Notes: generated by a model from the letters alone, not told the origin. 64,000 nt of DNA from 58-81 sp012729145 (GCA_040770625.1 JAXGIW010000001.1:124001-188000), one strand, 5' to 3'; shown: positions 1-9,866, numbered from the stretch's first letter. A program made the numbers and translations.

Positions 1-179
1 AGGTTGACCAAAAGACATCCCGTCGCGATAGGTACCAGGAGAAGGGGCTCAAATCCCTTGGCTATGGCCAGGTAGAGCAGGACCAAAGCCACTACCAGCA
101 TTATTATGTGTCCGGTAGTGAGTCCCATAAAACCGGACTGTTCACCGATCTCTGCCAGGGCCCTGAAATAAAGTCCCAT
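1..179 (-). CDS. mmdB: Na+-pumping decarboxylase beta subunit, N-terminal fragment
   Basis: The first 59 residues of a membrane protein are visible; the rest lies beyond the left edge of the window. The opening (MGLYFRALAEIGEQSGFMGL) and the following hydrophobic helix with the YLAIAKGFEPLLLVPI stretch match the start of the oxaloacetate/methylmalonyl-CoA/glutaconyl-CoA decarboxylase beta family. In this family the beta subunit releases CO2 from carboxybiotin and couples that to Na+ export across the inner membrane. The ATG at 179 is preceded by a purine-rich ribosome site and lies 33 bp after the biotin carrier gene. It is the last visible gene of the minus-strand mutase/decarboxylase operon, so methylmalonyl-CoA is the likely substrate. 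Confidence 0.85.
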   Translation of the reverse strand, partial: MGLYFRALAEIGEQSGFMGLTTGHIIMLVVALVLLYLAIAKGFEPLLLVPIATGCLLVN

Positions 180-212
180 TTGAAAACCTCCCCTGCAAGG
201 ACTTTTGCAGTC

Positions 213-611
213 CTAGCCTATTACTACAAGAACATCGCCCGTATTCACCGGGGATCCGTCCGATACCTTGATCTCCTTGACCGTCCCGGCTGAAGGGGCC
301 TGGATCTCGTTTTCCATCTTCATCGCTTCCAGAACGAGCAGAAGGTCACCGGCGTTGACGGATGCTCCCACACTTGTGACGACCCTGAGGACCTTCCCCG
401 GCATAGGGGCGGTCACGGTGGTGCCTCCGCCCGCCGCCGGAGCAGGTGCAGCGGCAGGAGCCGATGCTGGTGCCGGGGCAGGAGCCGCAGCAGGAGCCGG
501 CGCAGGGGCTGCTGCCGGAGCAGGGGCCGGTGCGGACGCCGAGGATCCGATGTCCTCCACTTCAACTTCGTAGGCTGTTCCATTAACGGTGATCTTGTAT
601 TTTTTGGACAT
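213..611 (-). CDS. mmdC: Biotin carrier subunit of methylmalonyl-CoA decarboxylase
   Basis: A 132-residue protein with three parts: a short N-terminal segment (MSKKYKITVNG), a long Ala/Pro linker at about residues 25-60, and a biotinyl domain ending in VVIG. The biotinylation motif EAMKM is present with Lys98 as the expected biotin acceptor. In Na+-pumping decarboxylases this subunit swings carboxybiotin from the carboxyltransferase (alpha) to the membrane beta subunit; the linker gives the arm its reach. The start has a strong GGAGG ribosome site. It lies between the delta and beta genes of the same operon. The Ala/Pro run is low-complexity, but the frame is intact. Confidence 0.93.
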   Translation of the reverse strand: MSKKYKITVNGTAYEVEVEDIGSSASAPAPAPAAAPAPAPAAAPAPAPASAPAAAPAPAAGGGTTVTAPMPGKVLRVVTSVGASVNAGDLLLVLEAMKMENEIQAPSAGTVKEIKVSDGSPVNTGDVLVVIG

Positions 612-690
612 GGTTTTGTTTTTTCCTCCTTATTTATTCTGCAAAAAATTTTGATTCGAAATTTTTTGAAATTCATTCACCTTTCCAATA

Positions 691-769
691 TGAAAGGCGT
701 AAACCGTGAACGGTAAACAGTGAACGGTAAAACCTTGAACATAGATCGAAATAACCGTTTACCGTTGAC
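691..769. repeat. Intergenic 7-bp unit array with inverted partner
   Basis: Between mmdD and mmdC the sequence contains consecutive 7-base units of the form GTNAACN (gtaaacc, gtgaacg, gtaaaca, gtgaacg, gtaaaac). About 25 bases later come the complementary units (aaccgtttaccgttgac). The two arms can pair into a hairpin in the operon transcript. Related arrays occur near 39.3 kb, 39.85 kb and 59.25 kb. The rest of the 612-810 gap is AT-rich sequence plus a small inverted repeat around 770-797; no gene is visible in it. Confidence 0.6.
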
Positions 770-810
770 CCAGTGCCCGGAGCGGAAGCGACTGGGTGCC
801 GGTTACCTTT

Positions 811-1203
811 TTATTCAAACCCCTCCAGCAGGTCCATCCTCCCAGCGGTCTTCCAGGCCGATGGTTTGCCTCTGCCTGTTACCACAAGAGGTTTGACAGA
901 TGTGGCCCTGCCTCCGCCGGAGGCAGCTATGGCAGCTGCTATAACCGCTGCGATAACGTTTTTGTCGCCGCCTTCCCCTGCTGCGGGAGCGGAGGGCGCG
1001 ACTGGCGCCGGGACTGCCTTCTGTTCGGGGCCGGCCGGCTTCATCGGTTTGCGCTCGGAGAGATCCGCAAGGTAGCGGGTCCCCATTATGATCAGGGTAA
1101 GAGCGATCAGAACGAGGAAGACCACTGAAAAGGCGATCATGGCCAGCGCTATGGCCCCTCCTATACCGTGGGAGAACTTGTCGGCAATGTGGGAAAGTTC
1201 CAT
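811..1203 (-). CDS. mmdD: Decarboxylase delta subunit (OadG family)
   Basis: A 130-residue protein with one N-terminal transmembrane helix (about residues 18-42), an Ala/Pro-rich middle, and a C-terminal segment with Trp and a terminal GRMDLLEGFE. This organisation is typical of the small gamma/delta subunit of Na+-translocating decarboxylases, which anchors the carboxyltransferase to the membrane beta subunit and stabilises the complex. It lies 12 bp downstream of mmdA and is followed by a roughly 200-bp gap holding a repeat array before mmdC. Sequence identity in this family is low, so the call rests mainly on topology and context. Confidence 0.82.
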   Translation of the reverse strand: MELSHIADKFSHGIGGAIALAMIAFSVVFLVLIALTLIIMGTRYLADLSERKPMKPAGPEQKAVPAPVAPSAPAAGEGGDKNVIAAVIAAAIAASGGGRATSVKPLVVTGRGKPSAWKTAGRMDLLEGFE

Positions 1204-1215
1204 CCTGATACCTCC

Positions 1216-2775
1216 CTAGTGCGGCATCACGCCGTGCTTGCGGCGGGGACGGAGCTGCCGCTTGCTCTCGCACTGGACAAGGGCCCGGTATATCTCGCCG
1301 CGGGTTTCCTCCGGGAGAATGACCCTGTCCACGAATCCCCTCTTGGCGGCCTGATAGGGTGTGGCAAAAGCCTCCCGGTACTCCTCTATCTTCTGGGTTC
1401 TCGTGGCCTGGGGGTCCTGGGCGCTCTCTATTTCTTTCTTGAAAATGATGTTTGCAGCACCCTCGGCGCCCATGACGGCTATCTCAGCCTGTGGCCAGGC
1501 GAGGACCACATCTGCACCCAGGTCCTTGCTGCACATGCCCAGGTATGCACCACCGTATGCCTTTCGAAGGACCACAGTGATAAGGGGCACCGTGGCTTCG
1601 CTGTATGCATAGAGCAGCTTCGCCCCGTGCCTGATTATGCCTCCAAGCTCCTGGTCCTTCCCCGGGAGGTAGCCGGGAACGTCGACAAAGGTGACCACCG
1701 GAATGTTGAAAGCGTCGCAGTAGCGAATGAACCTGCTAGCCTTGTCGGATGCGTCGATATCCAGGCAGCCGGCCATAATGGCGGCCTGGTTTGCGATGAT
1801 CCCTGCGACATACCCGCCGACGCGCATGAAACCGGTGACCATGTTCTTTGCCCACATGGGCTGGACCTCGAAGAATTCTCCACCGTCAGCCACCCTGGAG
1901 AGAACATCCTGGACCCTGTAGCCCTTGTTGGGGTTGGTCGGAACGATGTCCCTGAGGCTGTCGTCACAACGGTAGGGGTCGTCGCCACTGTCGTAGAAGG
2001 GAGGCTCCTCCATGTTATTGGAAGGCAGATAGGAGAGCAGCTTCCTTACCTGTGAGAAGCACTCATCTTCGGAGGTGGCGAAGAAGTGGGCATTGCCGGA
2101 GATCTGGTTGTGAGCCTTGGCCCCTCCGATCTGCTCGCTGGTAACGTCCTCACCGGTTACGGCCTTAATGACGGCAGGACCGGTTATATGCAGGATGCCT
2201 ATCTTGTCGACCATGAATATGAAGTCGGTCAAGGCCGGGCTGTAGACTGCACCCCCAGCGGTGGGACCCAGGATCAGTGAAAGCTGGGGTACCACACCAC
2301 TGGCAATGGTGTTGCGATAGAAGATATTGCCGTATCCGCTCAGGCTGTCGACAGCCTCCTGGATCCTGGCGCCGCCGCTGTCGTTCAGCCCCAGCACAGG
2401 GGCCCCGTTCTGCATTGCAAGGTCCATGACCTTGCAGATCTTTTTGGCGTGCATCTCACCGAGGGATCCACCCATTACCGTGAAGTCCTGGCTGTAGACG
2501 TAGACCAGGCGTCCTTCCACGGTACCGTAACCGGTCACCACGCCGTCACCGGGGTAGGCTTTCCTGTCCATCCCGAAGAAGATGCACCTGTGCTCGACGA
2601 ACGCATCCAACTCGACAAAACTTCCATCATCGAGAAGTTTATCGATCCTCTCCCTTGCTGTCAGTTTGCCCTTCTCGTGCTGCTTCGCGATCGCCTTCTC
2701 GCCGCCGCCAGCCTCGGCTTCGTCCCGTAGCCTGACCAAAGCCTCGCAAAGCTCTCCAATCGTCCGCTCAGACAT
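1216..2775 (-). CDS. mmdA: Methylmalonyl-CoA decarboxylase alpha (carboxyltransferase) subunit
   Basis: A 519-residue acyl-CoA carboxyltransferase of the usual length. It transfers the carboxyl group of methylmalonyl-CoA to the biotin of MmdC, giving propionyl-CoA. The two crotonase-like halves are visible: the N-half carries the GGSLGEMHAKKI and NDSGGARIQE regions, and the C-half has DVPGYLPG and RKAYGGAYLGM followed by MGAEGAANIIF, all hallmarks of this family. The ATG at 2775 has a GGAGGAAA ribosome site. Propionyl-CoA carboxylase beta is the close paralogue, but the adjacent delta, biotin carrier and beta genes point to the Na+-pumping decarboxylase. Confidence 0.95.
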   Translation of the reverse strand: MSERTIGELCEALVRLRDEAEAGGGEKAIAKQHEKGKLTARERIDKLLDDGSFVELDAFVEHRCIFFGMDRKAYPGDGVVTGYGTVEGRLVYVYSQDFTVMGGSLGEMHAKKICKVMDLAMQNGAPVLGLNDSGGARIQEAVDSLSGYGNIFYRNTIASGVVPQLSLILGPTAGGAVYSPALTDFIFMVDKIGILHITGPAVIKAVTGEDVTSEQIGGAKAHNQISGNAHFFATSEDECFSQVRKLLSYLPSNNMEEPPFYDSGDDPYRCDDSLRDIVPTNPNKGYRVQDVLSRVADGGEFFEVQPMWAKNMVTGFMRVGGYVAGIIANQAAIMAGCLDIDASDKASRFIRYCDAFNIPVVTFVDVPGYLPGKDQELGGIIRHGAKLLYAYSEATVPLITVVLRKAYGGAYLGMCSKDLGADVVLAWPQAEIAVMGAEGAANIIFKKEIESAQDPQATRTQKIEEYREAFATPYQAAKRGFVDRVILPEETRGEIYRALVQCESKRQLRPRRKHGVMPH

Positions 2776-2823
2776 CTCTTTTCCTCCCTTTGGGCATATT
2801 CCCGGCTCCTTGCCGTGATACGA

Positions 2824-3228
2824 CTACGGACGTTCGCTGAGTTCCAGCAGAACGCCCCCTGCAGTCCTGGGGTGGACAAATGCTATCCTGGCACCCCCTG
2901 CTCCGTACCTGGGCTTCTCGTCGATCATCCTCAGGCCGAGAGCGTTCATCTTTTCGAGGGCCTCTTCCAGGTTCTGGACCCGGATAGCAAGGTGGTGGAT
3001 ACCCTCCCCCTTCTTCTCGATGAATTTGGCCACGGGGCTTTCCGGATCAGTCGCTTCGAGAAGCTCCACCTCGGTATCACCGAGGGGCAGGAAGGCCGTC
3101 TTTACCTTTTGTTCCGCCACCTCTTCGACTCCGGTGCATTTGATCCCCAGCGACTGCTCCCAGAACTTGAGAGCTTCGTCGATGCTTGTAACGGCTATCC
3201 CGATATGATCTATCGCTGTAGGCTTCAT
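2824..3228 (-). CDS. mce: Methylmalonyl-CoA epimerase
   Basis: A 134-residue vicinal-oxygen-chelate protein that interconverts the (R) and (S) epimers of methylmalonyl-CoA, linking the mutase to the decarboxylase. It starts MKPTAIDHIGIAV and contains HHLAIRV and FVHPRTAGGVLLEL, carrying the His and Glu metal-binding positions expected of the glyoxalase fold. I chose ATG 3228 because it has a GGAGGGA ribosome site and begins at the family's conserved edge; an upstream in-frame start would add 36 unrelated residues. It lies between the B12-binding mutase subunit and mmdA in the same operon. Confidence 0.93.
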   Translation of the reverse strand: MKPTAIDHIGIAVTSIDEALKFWEQSLGIKCTGVEEVAEQKVKTAFLPLGDTEVELLEATDPESPVAKFIEKKGEGIHHLAIRVQNLEEALEKMNALGLRMIDEKPRYGAGGARIAFVHPRTAGGVLLELSERP

Positions 3229-3357
3229 GCTGTCCCTCCAATAGGCGCGGGGGCACTGCCCCCTGATATTCTGAACTCGCTCTCTGGTCCTTTGCAATGG
3301 TAACCGATACCAGGCTGGAACAGGGTTGCAGATCATTCACTGCCTGTTCAGTTCTTT

Positions 3358-3774
3358 TCAGGACTCCTTTGACCTCTTCTCCCGTACTTTCTCTTCAAGC
3401 CACTCTATGCAGGTGCTCGTCGAAGTACCGGGGCCGAAGATGGCTCCGGCGCCCATCTCCTTCAATCCGGGGATATCCCCTTCGGGGATCACTCCCCCGC
3501 CGAATACTACTATGTCCTCGGCACTCTTTTCCTTCAGGAGCTTGATTATCTCACTGAAATAGTGCTCATGGGCACCGCTCAGGATGCTTATCCCGATCGC
3601 GTCGGCATCTTCCTGGATGGCGGTCTCGACAATGCTCTCAGCTGTCTGCCTGAGTCCCGTGTAGATCACCTCCATGCCTGCGTCCCTCAGAGCCCTTGCC
3701 ACAACCTTGGCACCCCTGTCGTGCCCGTCAAGGCCGGGCTTGGCCACGATAACACGGATCCTGCGTTCGCTCAT
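3358..3774 (-). CDS. mcmA2: Methylmalonyl-CoA mutase, small cobalamin-binding subunit
   Basis: A 138-residue free-standing B12-binding domain. It holds the base-off cobalamin motif DGHDRG (D-x-H-x-x-G), where the His coordinates cobalt, then SILSGAHEH and the GGGVIP turn. In archaea and several anaerobes the mutase is split into a catalytic barrel and this domain; together they isomerise succinyl-CoA and (R)-methylmalonyl-CoA. ATG 3774 has a GGAGGGA ribosome site 28 bp after the large subunit stop. The 129-bp gap to mce contains a short GGGGGCA/TGCCCCC hairpin and no gene. Confidence 0.94.
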   Translation of the reverse strand: MSERRIRVIVAKPGLDGHDRGAKVVARALRDAGMEVIYTGLRQTAESIVETAIQEDADAIGISILSGAHEHYFSEIIKLLKEKSAEDIVVFGGGVIPEGDIPGLKEMGAGAIFGPGTSTSTCIEWLEEKVREKRSKES

Positions 3775-3802
3775 CTTCCGTCCCTCCTGATCCCCGACGT
3801 CC

Positions 3803-5485
<1,683 letters not shown>

Positions 5486-5604
5486 TCTGAAACGCCCCTT
5501 TCCCGGCAAACTGCCGTCTTCACTATCAACAGGATCTGAGGCAAAATTGACTGAACTGTACTTCAAACTGCGGTCCGTTCGTGAATCTTCAAGCAAACGG
5601 GAAT

Positions 5605-5633
5605 ATTATTCCCTAACAGGCAAAATGATGCAA
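5605..5633 (-). promoter_or_regulatory. Predicted promoter of the mutase/decarboxylase operon
   Basis: On the minus strand TTGCAT (5633-5628) and AATAAT (5610-5605) are separated by exactly 17 bp. The expected transcription start falls near 5595-5600, which makes a TTG start at 5596 unlikely and supports the GTG at 5485 with an approximately 110-nt leader. The -35 match is only moderate. Confidence 0.42.
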
Positions 5634-5698
5634 CCATTTCATTGAATTGCGAGACAATTCTATTCAATTTATCCGGGATGGCTCTTCTGCGATCAACA

Positions 5699-6481
5699 TC
5701 AGGACCGTTTCCCCAGAAACTTCCCGAGGGGTAGCACACTAACCCCTGCCTCTTCCAGGGAAGATCTTATAATGGAGGCCATTCCTGCCGATCCGGGTGT
5801 GTCACCGTGGAGACAGATCGTATCTGCCCTCAGCTTCAGCTTTCCGCCATCTATGGTGGGAACTTCCCCCACCGTCGCCATCCTCACCGCCCGGGTAGCG
5901 GCCTCACGGGGATCCTCGATCACTGATCCTTTCAGTGACCTTGGGACCAGAGAACCGTCGGATGTGTATGCACGGTCAGCAAACACCTCTGCTGCAAAAA
6001 GAACTCCTGCCTCCTTGCAGACCTTCTCAAAGCAGGACCCCGGAGGACCAACGATTACAAGATCTTCCCCAAGATCCCCGGCGGCCAGGGAGATCGCCCT
6101 TGCCACAGTTTCATCCTTTGCCCCCCTGTTGTACAGGGCCCCGTGAACCTTGACGTGCTGCAGCCTCCCGCCCCTGGCCCTGACGATGCCCGAAAGGGCC
6201 CCGACCTGGTACAGGCAGAAAGAGTAGATCTCTTCGGGTGAGCAACCCATCTCCCTCCTCCCGAAACCGACAAGGTCAGGGTAGCCGGGGTGGGCTCCAA
6301 TGGCAATGCCCCTCTCCAGGGCCAGTTCCGCGGTTGAGACCATTATCCCGGGATCACCGGCGTGGAAACCGCAGGCGATGTTGATGGAGGTGACGTGATC
6401 CATGATCCTCGAGTCGTCTCCCATCCTCCAGGGGCCTAACCCTTCCCCGAGATCACTGTTGAGATCCACAGAAACAGTCAT
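5699..6481 (-). CDS. pxpA: 5-oxoprolinase subunit A (LamB/YcsF family)
   Basis: A 260-residue protein starting MTVSVDLNSDLGEG, the family's signature N-terminus, with the metal-site stretches NIACGFHAGDP, GAHPGYPDLVGFGRREM and HVKVHGALYN. PxpA works with PxpBC to hydrolyse cyclised glutamate (5-oxoproline) in an ATP-dependent reaction, a damage-repair and nutrient-use function. ATG 6481 follows a GGAGGATGGGAG ribosome site; the longer TTG-initiated form lacks one. It is the last gene of the fumarase-pxpB-pxpC-pxpA cluster, 39 bp downstream of pxpC. Confidence 0.93.
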   Translation of the reverse strand: MTVSVDLNSDLGEGLGPWRMGDDSRIMDHVTSINIACGFHAGDPGIMVSTAELALERGIAIGAHPGYPDLVGFGRREMGCSPEEIYSFCLYQVGALSGIVRARGGRLQHVKVHGALYNRGAKDETVARAISLAAGDLGEDLVIVGPPGSCFEKVCKEAGVLFAAEVFADRAYTSDGSLVPRSLKGSVIEDPREAATRAVRMATVGEVPTIDGGKLKLRADTICLHGDTPGSAGMASIIRSSLEEAGVSVLPLGKFLGKRS

Positions 6482-6520
6482 CTCCCATCCTCCCCCGGGC
6501 AACCTTGCGAGGCGGCCCTG

Positions 6521-7594
6521 TCATATTATCCTCCAGGTGACGTCAAAAATTTCCCCCCCGAACTTCAATAGCATCGCCCCATTATCGGCCGGTATCCCAA
6601 GAGAGGGAGCCCCGGGCCGGGACCTGTGATCAGCCAGGAGAACCCTGACCCGTTCCAGGTCTCCTTTCAGGGCCCTCGAAGCATCTGCGGCCTCGGTAAC
6701 GGCGCACCGACGGAAGGAAAGATGATCCCCTGGCAACATCATGGAGAGAAGACCAAGGTCGGCGCTAATTACCCCGGCGATCTTGGGGTATCCTCCTGTG
6801 GTCTGACAGTCGGCCATCATGATTATGGGCAGACCACTTCCGGGTACCTGTATCGCCCCCCACGGAACGGCATCGGAGATCATGTCAGGACTCTCCTTGT
6901 GACGAATCAAAGGCCCCTGAAGACGGTAACCCATCCTGTCCGAATCAGGACCTATTCTATAGGAAGAAGTGTAAAAACACTCGACCCCCTCTGGAGCGAT
7001 GAGAGCTTCCCGTGGATCAGGGATGACCCTTATCACCGGCCTCTCGATATAGTTTTGGCGAAGTTCCCGAGGGACGACAAAACCCTCTCCCCTTCTGGAA
7101 AAGATGTCCGGAGCCCCGAGAGGGAGGATATCCCCTCTCTCGAGCCGGCGACCCTCATGTCCTCCCAGCCCGCCTCTCAGGTAGGTAGACCGGCTACCCA
7201 TGACAGGTGGAGTGTCGATCCCACCACCTATGCATATCCAGGACCTGGCTCCCCTGTTTCGGGCGCCCCCGAAGGACAGCACATCTCCTTCGTGCAGCAT
7301 CAGGCCCTGCCAGACCGGCACGTCACGGTCGTTGATCTTCGGAGAAAGGTCTCCCCCGGTTATGCAGACGAGCCTTTCCGACCGGAAGAGCAGTTCCGGC
7401 CCGGAGATGGTTATCTCCAGCCCTGCTGACCGGAGGTCATTGCCTACGACAAGGTTGCCCACCATCAGGGAGTAGCGGTCAAGGGCGCCGGCGACAGGCA
7501 TGCCAAAAGCCTGGAACCCGTAACGACCTAGATCCTGAACGGTAGACAGCACTCCCGGAGAGATAATCTCGACGCTCAAGCCGTCACGCTCCAT
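6521..7594 (-). CDS. pxpC: 5-oxoprolinase subunit C (allophanate hydrolase subunit 2-like)
   Basis: A 357-residue protein of the biotin-dependent carboxyltransferase/KipA family. It starts near SVEIISPGVLSTVQDLGRYGFQAFG, and has the GAMDRYS-like GALDRYSLMVGN segment, GSRSTYLRGGLGGHEGRRL, and the terminal GGPIIMMADCQTTGGYPKIA-type region. It pairs with PxpB; the gene starts inside the last 11 bp of pxpB, so the two are translationally coupled. Urea-amidolyase or KipI/KipA (sporulation inhibitor) roles are known relatives, but the neighbouring pxpA favours 5-oxoprolinase. Confidence 0.93.
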   Translation of the reverse strand: MERDGLSVEIISPGVLSTVQDLGRYGFQAFGMPVAGALDRYSLMVGNLVVGNDLRSAGLEITISGPELLFRSERLVCITGGDLSPKINDRDVPVWQGLMLHEGDVLSFGGARNRGARSWICIGGGIDTPPVMGSRSTYLRGGLGGHEGRRLERGDILPLGAPDIFSRRGEGFVVPRELRQNYIERPVIRVIPDPREALIAPEGVECFYTSSYRIGPDSDRMGYRLQGPLIRHKESPDMISDAVPWGAIQVPGSGLPIIMMADCQTTGGYPKIAGVISADLGLLSMMLPGDHLSFRRCAVTEAADASRALKGDLERVRVLLADHRSRPGAPSLGIPADNGAMLLKFGGEIFDVTWRII

Positions 7595-8360
7595 TTCCCG
7601 AAAGGATCTCCTCGAACCTCTCCCCGGTCACAGGAACGAACCTTATCTCCATCCCCGCCTCAAGCAGGAAAGGACTGGCTCCCGCCGGATCAAAGAGAAC
7701 CAGCGGCGTCCGGCCGATGATGTTCCACCCGCCGGGGCTGGCGATAGGGTAGATCCCCGTCTGCTTCCCCGCGATCCCGACACTTCCCGCCGGAATAAGT
7801 GTTCTCGGGTCCTCGAGTCTGGGCGTTTCAAGTCGCGGGTCCATGCCACCCAGGTAGGGGAAGCCCGGGGTAAACCCCATCATGTAGACGCGGTAAAGTT
7901 TGCTGGAGTGAAGCCGGATGATATCATCAGGTCCAAGAGCCGTGTACATGGAGACCCTTTCCAGGTCGGGACCAAAGTCGCCGCCGTAACAGACGGGGAT
8001 CTCGACGACAGCAACGGAAGGCATGGTCTTCGCTTTCACCTCCCGCGCCAAAGAGGTTACGGCAAGCTCAACCTCTTCACGGGGGCTATCCCAGGGATCA
8101 ACGTAGACAGCGAGAGACCTGTAAGTGGGGACAGTCTCCACCAGCCATGGAAGCTTAAGACCCCTTATCCTCAGGTCCAGGTCCCTGACCATGGAGTTGA
8201 TCAGGGGGTCGATCTTATCGCCGAACTCGGCCACCAGGCAGGCATCACCACACCATGAGAAGCGGGGGTACCCTGTTCCACCTTCCAGATCGGACCCTCC
8301 CTTCCGGGGGTTATTGAAACAGTGACTATTCGCTGCGACGGAACCCGGCAGGACCGTCAC
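7584..8360 (-). CDS. pxpB: 5-oxoprolinase subunit B (KipI/allophanate hydrolase subunit 1-like)
   Basis: Family similarity begins at YPRFSWCGDACLVAEFGD and includes MMGFTPGFPYLGGMDPRL and the VGIAGKQTGIYPIASPGGWNIIGRTP block, all diagnostic of PxpB. The coordinate given uses the nearest canonical start, GTG 8360, which overlaps the fumarase beta gene by 35 bp and has no ribosome site. A CTG at 8288, just before the conserved core and 7 nt after an AGGGAGGG sequence, fits better and would give a protein of about 234 residues. The start is therefore uncertain, not the gene. It overlaps pxpC. Confidence 0.92.
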   Translation of the reverse strand: MTVLPGSVAANSHCFNNPRKGGSDLEGGTGYPRFSWCGDACLVAEFGDKIDPLINSMVRDLDLRIRGLKLPWLVETVPTYRSLAVYVDPWDSPREEVELAVTSLAREVKAKTMPSVAVVEIPVCYGGDFGPDLERVSMYTALGPDDIIRLHSSKLYRVYMMGFTPGFPYLGGMDPRLETPRLEDPRTLIPAGSVGIAGKQTGIYPIASPGGWNIIGRTPLVLFDPAGASPFLLEAGMEIRFVPVTGERFEEILSGNGA

Positions 8361-8889
8361 TGTAAAGATCGTTTCCGAAAGAGTCGACCAGTACCACGAC
8401 GGGGAGGTCCTCGACCCTCATCCTGAAGACGGCTTCAGGTCCCAGTTCCGGCCACGCCACCGTCTCCATCCTGTTGATGCATTTGGAGATGAGGACTGCA
8501 GCCCCTCCGACAGCACCAAAGTATAGGGCCCTGTTCTTCTTCATCGATTCAATTACGTCAGGGGATCGCTTGCCCTTGCCTATCATCCCCTTCAGGCCCA
8601 GGTCGAGGAGCAGTGGTGTATAGGGGTCCATCCTGCCGCTCGTCGTGGGACCAGCAGAGCCGCAGACCCTTCCCGGGGGCGTCGGCGAGGGGCCCACGTA
8701 GTAGATGATCTGCCCCCTTACATCGAAGGGTAGAGGTCTGTTCTCCGCGATGTTTTCAGCCATCCGTCTGTGAGCTGCATCCCTGCCGGTGAAGATGACC
8801 CCGCTGATAAGGACCTTGTCTCCGGAACGCAGGGAGAGGACCATTTCATCATTGAGAGGTGCCACTATCCTTGAAGCATATCTCATCAT
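8326..8889 (-). CDS. Fumarate hydratase class I, beta (C-terminal) subunit
   Basis: A 187-residue protein with the family blocks SGDKVLISGVIFTGRDAAH, YYVGPSPTPPG, GSAGPTTSGRMDPYTPLLLDLG, IGKGKRS and KKNRALYFGAVGGAAVL. It pairs with the alpha subunit encoded 10 bp upstream to hydrate fumarate to malate. L(+)-tartrate dehydratase uses the same two-subunit architecture and cannot be excluded from sequence alone. ATG 8889 has a GGGAGGTC ribosome site. The operon setting with 5-oxoprolinase suggests that amino-acid-derived C4/C5 acids feed this step. Confidence 0.9.
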   Translation of the reverse strand: MMRYASRIVAPLNDEMVLSLRSGDKVLISGVIFTGRDAAHRRMAENIAENRPLPFDVRGQIIYYVGPSPTPPGRVCGSAGPTTSGRMDPYTPLLLDLGLKGMIGKGKRSPDVIESMKKNRALYFGAVGGAAVLISKCINRMETVAWPELGPEAVFRMRVEDLPVVVLVDSFGNDLYSDGPAGFRRSE

Positions 8890-8899
8890 TGGGACCTCC

Positions 8900-9757
8900 C
8901 TAGATCGAGACTTCCGCATGCCGGGCCGCATGGCAGCAAATGTTGACCACTACGGGGGTACCCGCAATATGCCCGGGAGCAAAATCCATATGGATGTCCA
9001 GGCAGGTGACGGTACCACCAAGTCCGGCCGGTCCTATTCCAAGGGCGTTCACTGCCTCCAGGGTCTCCATTTCCAGGGCTGCGTATCTTCTTTCAGGGTT
9101 CCTGCGTCCTACCGGATAGAGTGTTGCCCTTTTGGCCATTATCGCGGCCGACTCAACCGTTCCACCTATTCCGACCCCAATCAGGACTGGCGGGCAGGGA
9201 TCAGGACCGGCAGCTGCTACGGTATCCCTGATAAAATCCCGGACCTCCCCCGGTCCCTGGGCGGGAGTGAACACCCTGAGTGCGCTCTTGTTCTCGCTGC
9301 CGAAACCCTTCGGAGTCACTGATATCTTGACCCTGTCCCCCGGGATGATCCTCGTATGGATCACGGCCGGGGTGTTCGTGCCCGTGTTCCTCCGGTCGAA
9401 AAGAGGGTCCTCAACGACGGACTTCCGGAAAAAACCTTCCCGGTATGCCTCCTCGACGCCCAAATTGACCGCCGCTGACAGGTCTCCCCCCGTAAGGAGG
9501 ACATCCTGCCCTATGTCAGCGAAGACGACGGCCATGCCGGTATCCTGACAGATGGGCATCTGTTCGGTCCTTGCAAGATCGTGGTTCCGGATGATCTGGT
9601 CCAAAACCGATCTCCCGATGGGGGATCCCTCGATCCTGTCTCTGGCCTGGACCAGGGCATTGTAAACATCCTGCCCTATTGATACGTTGGCCTTGATGAA
9701 GAGACCCTTGACGGCCTCGGAAACAAGGGACACATCGATCTCCCTGGCCTTTCTCAT
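8900..9757 (-). CDS. Fumarate hydratase class I, alpha (N-terminal) subunit
   Basis: A 285-residue iron-sulfur subunit. Candidate [4Fe-4S] ligands are Cys70 in PICQDTGMAVVF, Cys188 in GPDPCPPVLIGVGIGG, and Cys274/275 in NICCHAARH; GLGGTVTCLDIH is also typical. These positions match the three cluster cysteines of class I fumarases. I chose ATG 9757, preceded by GAGAGGAAG and beginning at the conserved edge, over an upstream in-frame Met adding 25 residues. It is first in the five-gene minus-strand cluster. Tartrate dehydratase alpha is the alternative. Confidence 0.91.
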   Translation of the reverse strand: MRKAREIDVSLVSEAVKGLFIKANVSIGQDVYNALVQARDRIEGSPIGRSVLDQIIRNHDLARTEQMPICQDTGMAVVFADIGQDVLLTGGDLSAAVNLGVEEAYREGFFRKSVVEDPLFDRRNTGTNTPAVIHTRIIPGDRVKISVTPKGFGSENKSALRVFTPAQGPGEVRDFIRDTVAAAGPDPCPPVLIGVGIGGTVESAAIMAKRATLYPVGRRNPERRYAALEMETLEAVNALGIGPAGLGGTVTCLDIHMDFAPGHIAGTPVVVNICCHAARHAEVSI

Positions 9758-9866
9758 CGGTCTTCCTCTCCCCTGGATACTGTTTTTGTCCCAGCCCGTC
9801 CAGTATAAACTTACCCAACCCGACATTTCCATACCATTCCAGGTCTCGTCTCAGGGAAAAAGTAGA

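Noticed and set aside
213..611. Frameshift or assembly error in the Ala/Pro-rich part of the biotin carrier
   Set aside because: The frame runs intact from the start to the EAMKM motif and such linkers are normal for this subunit.
1168..2055. A 295-codon plus-strand open frame
   Set aside because: Antisense to the well-supported mmdA gene; composition and lack of domain features mark it as a shadow.
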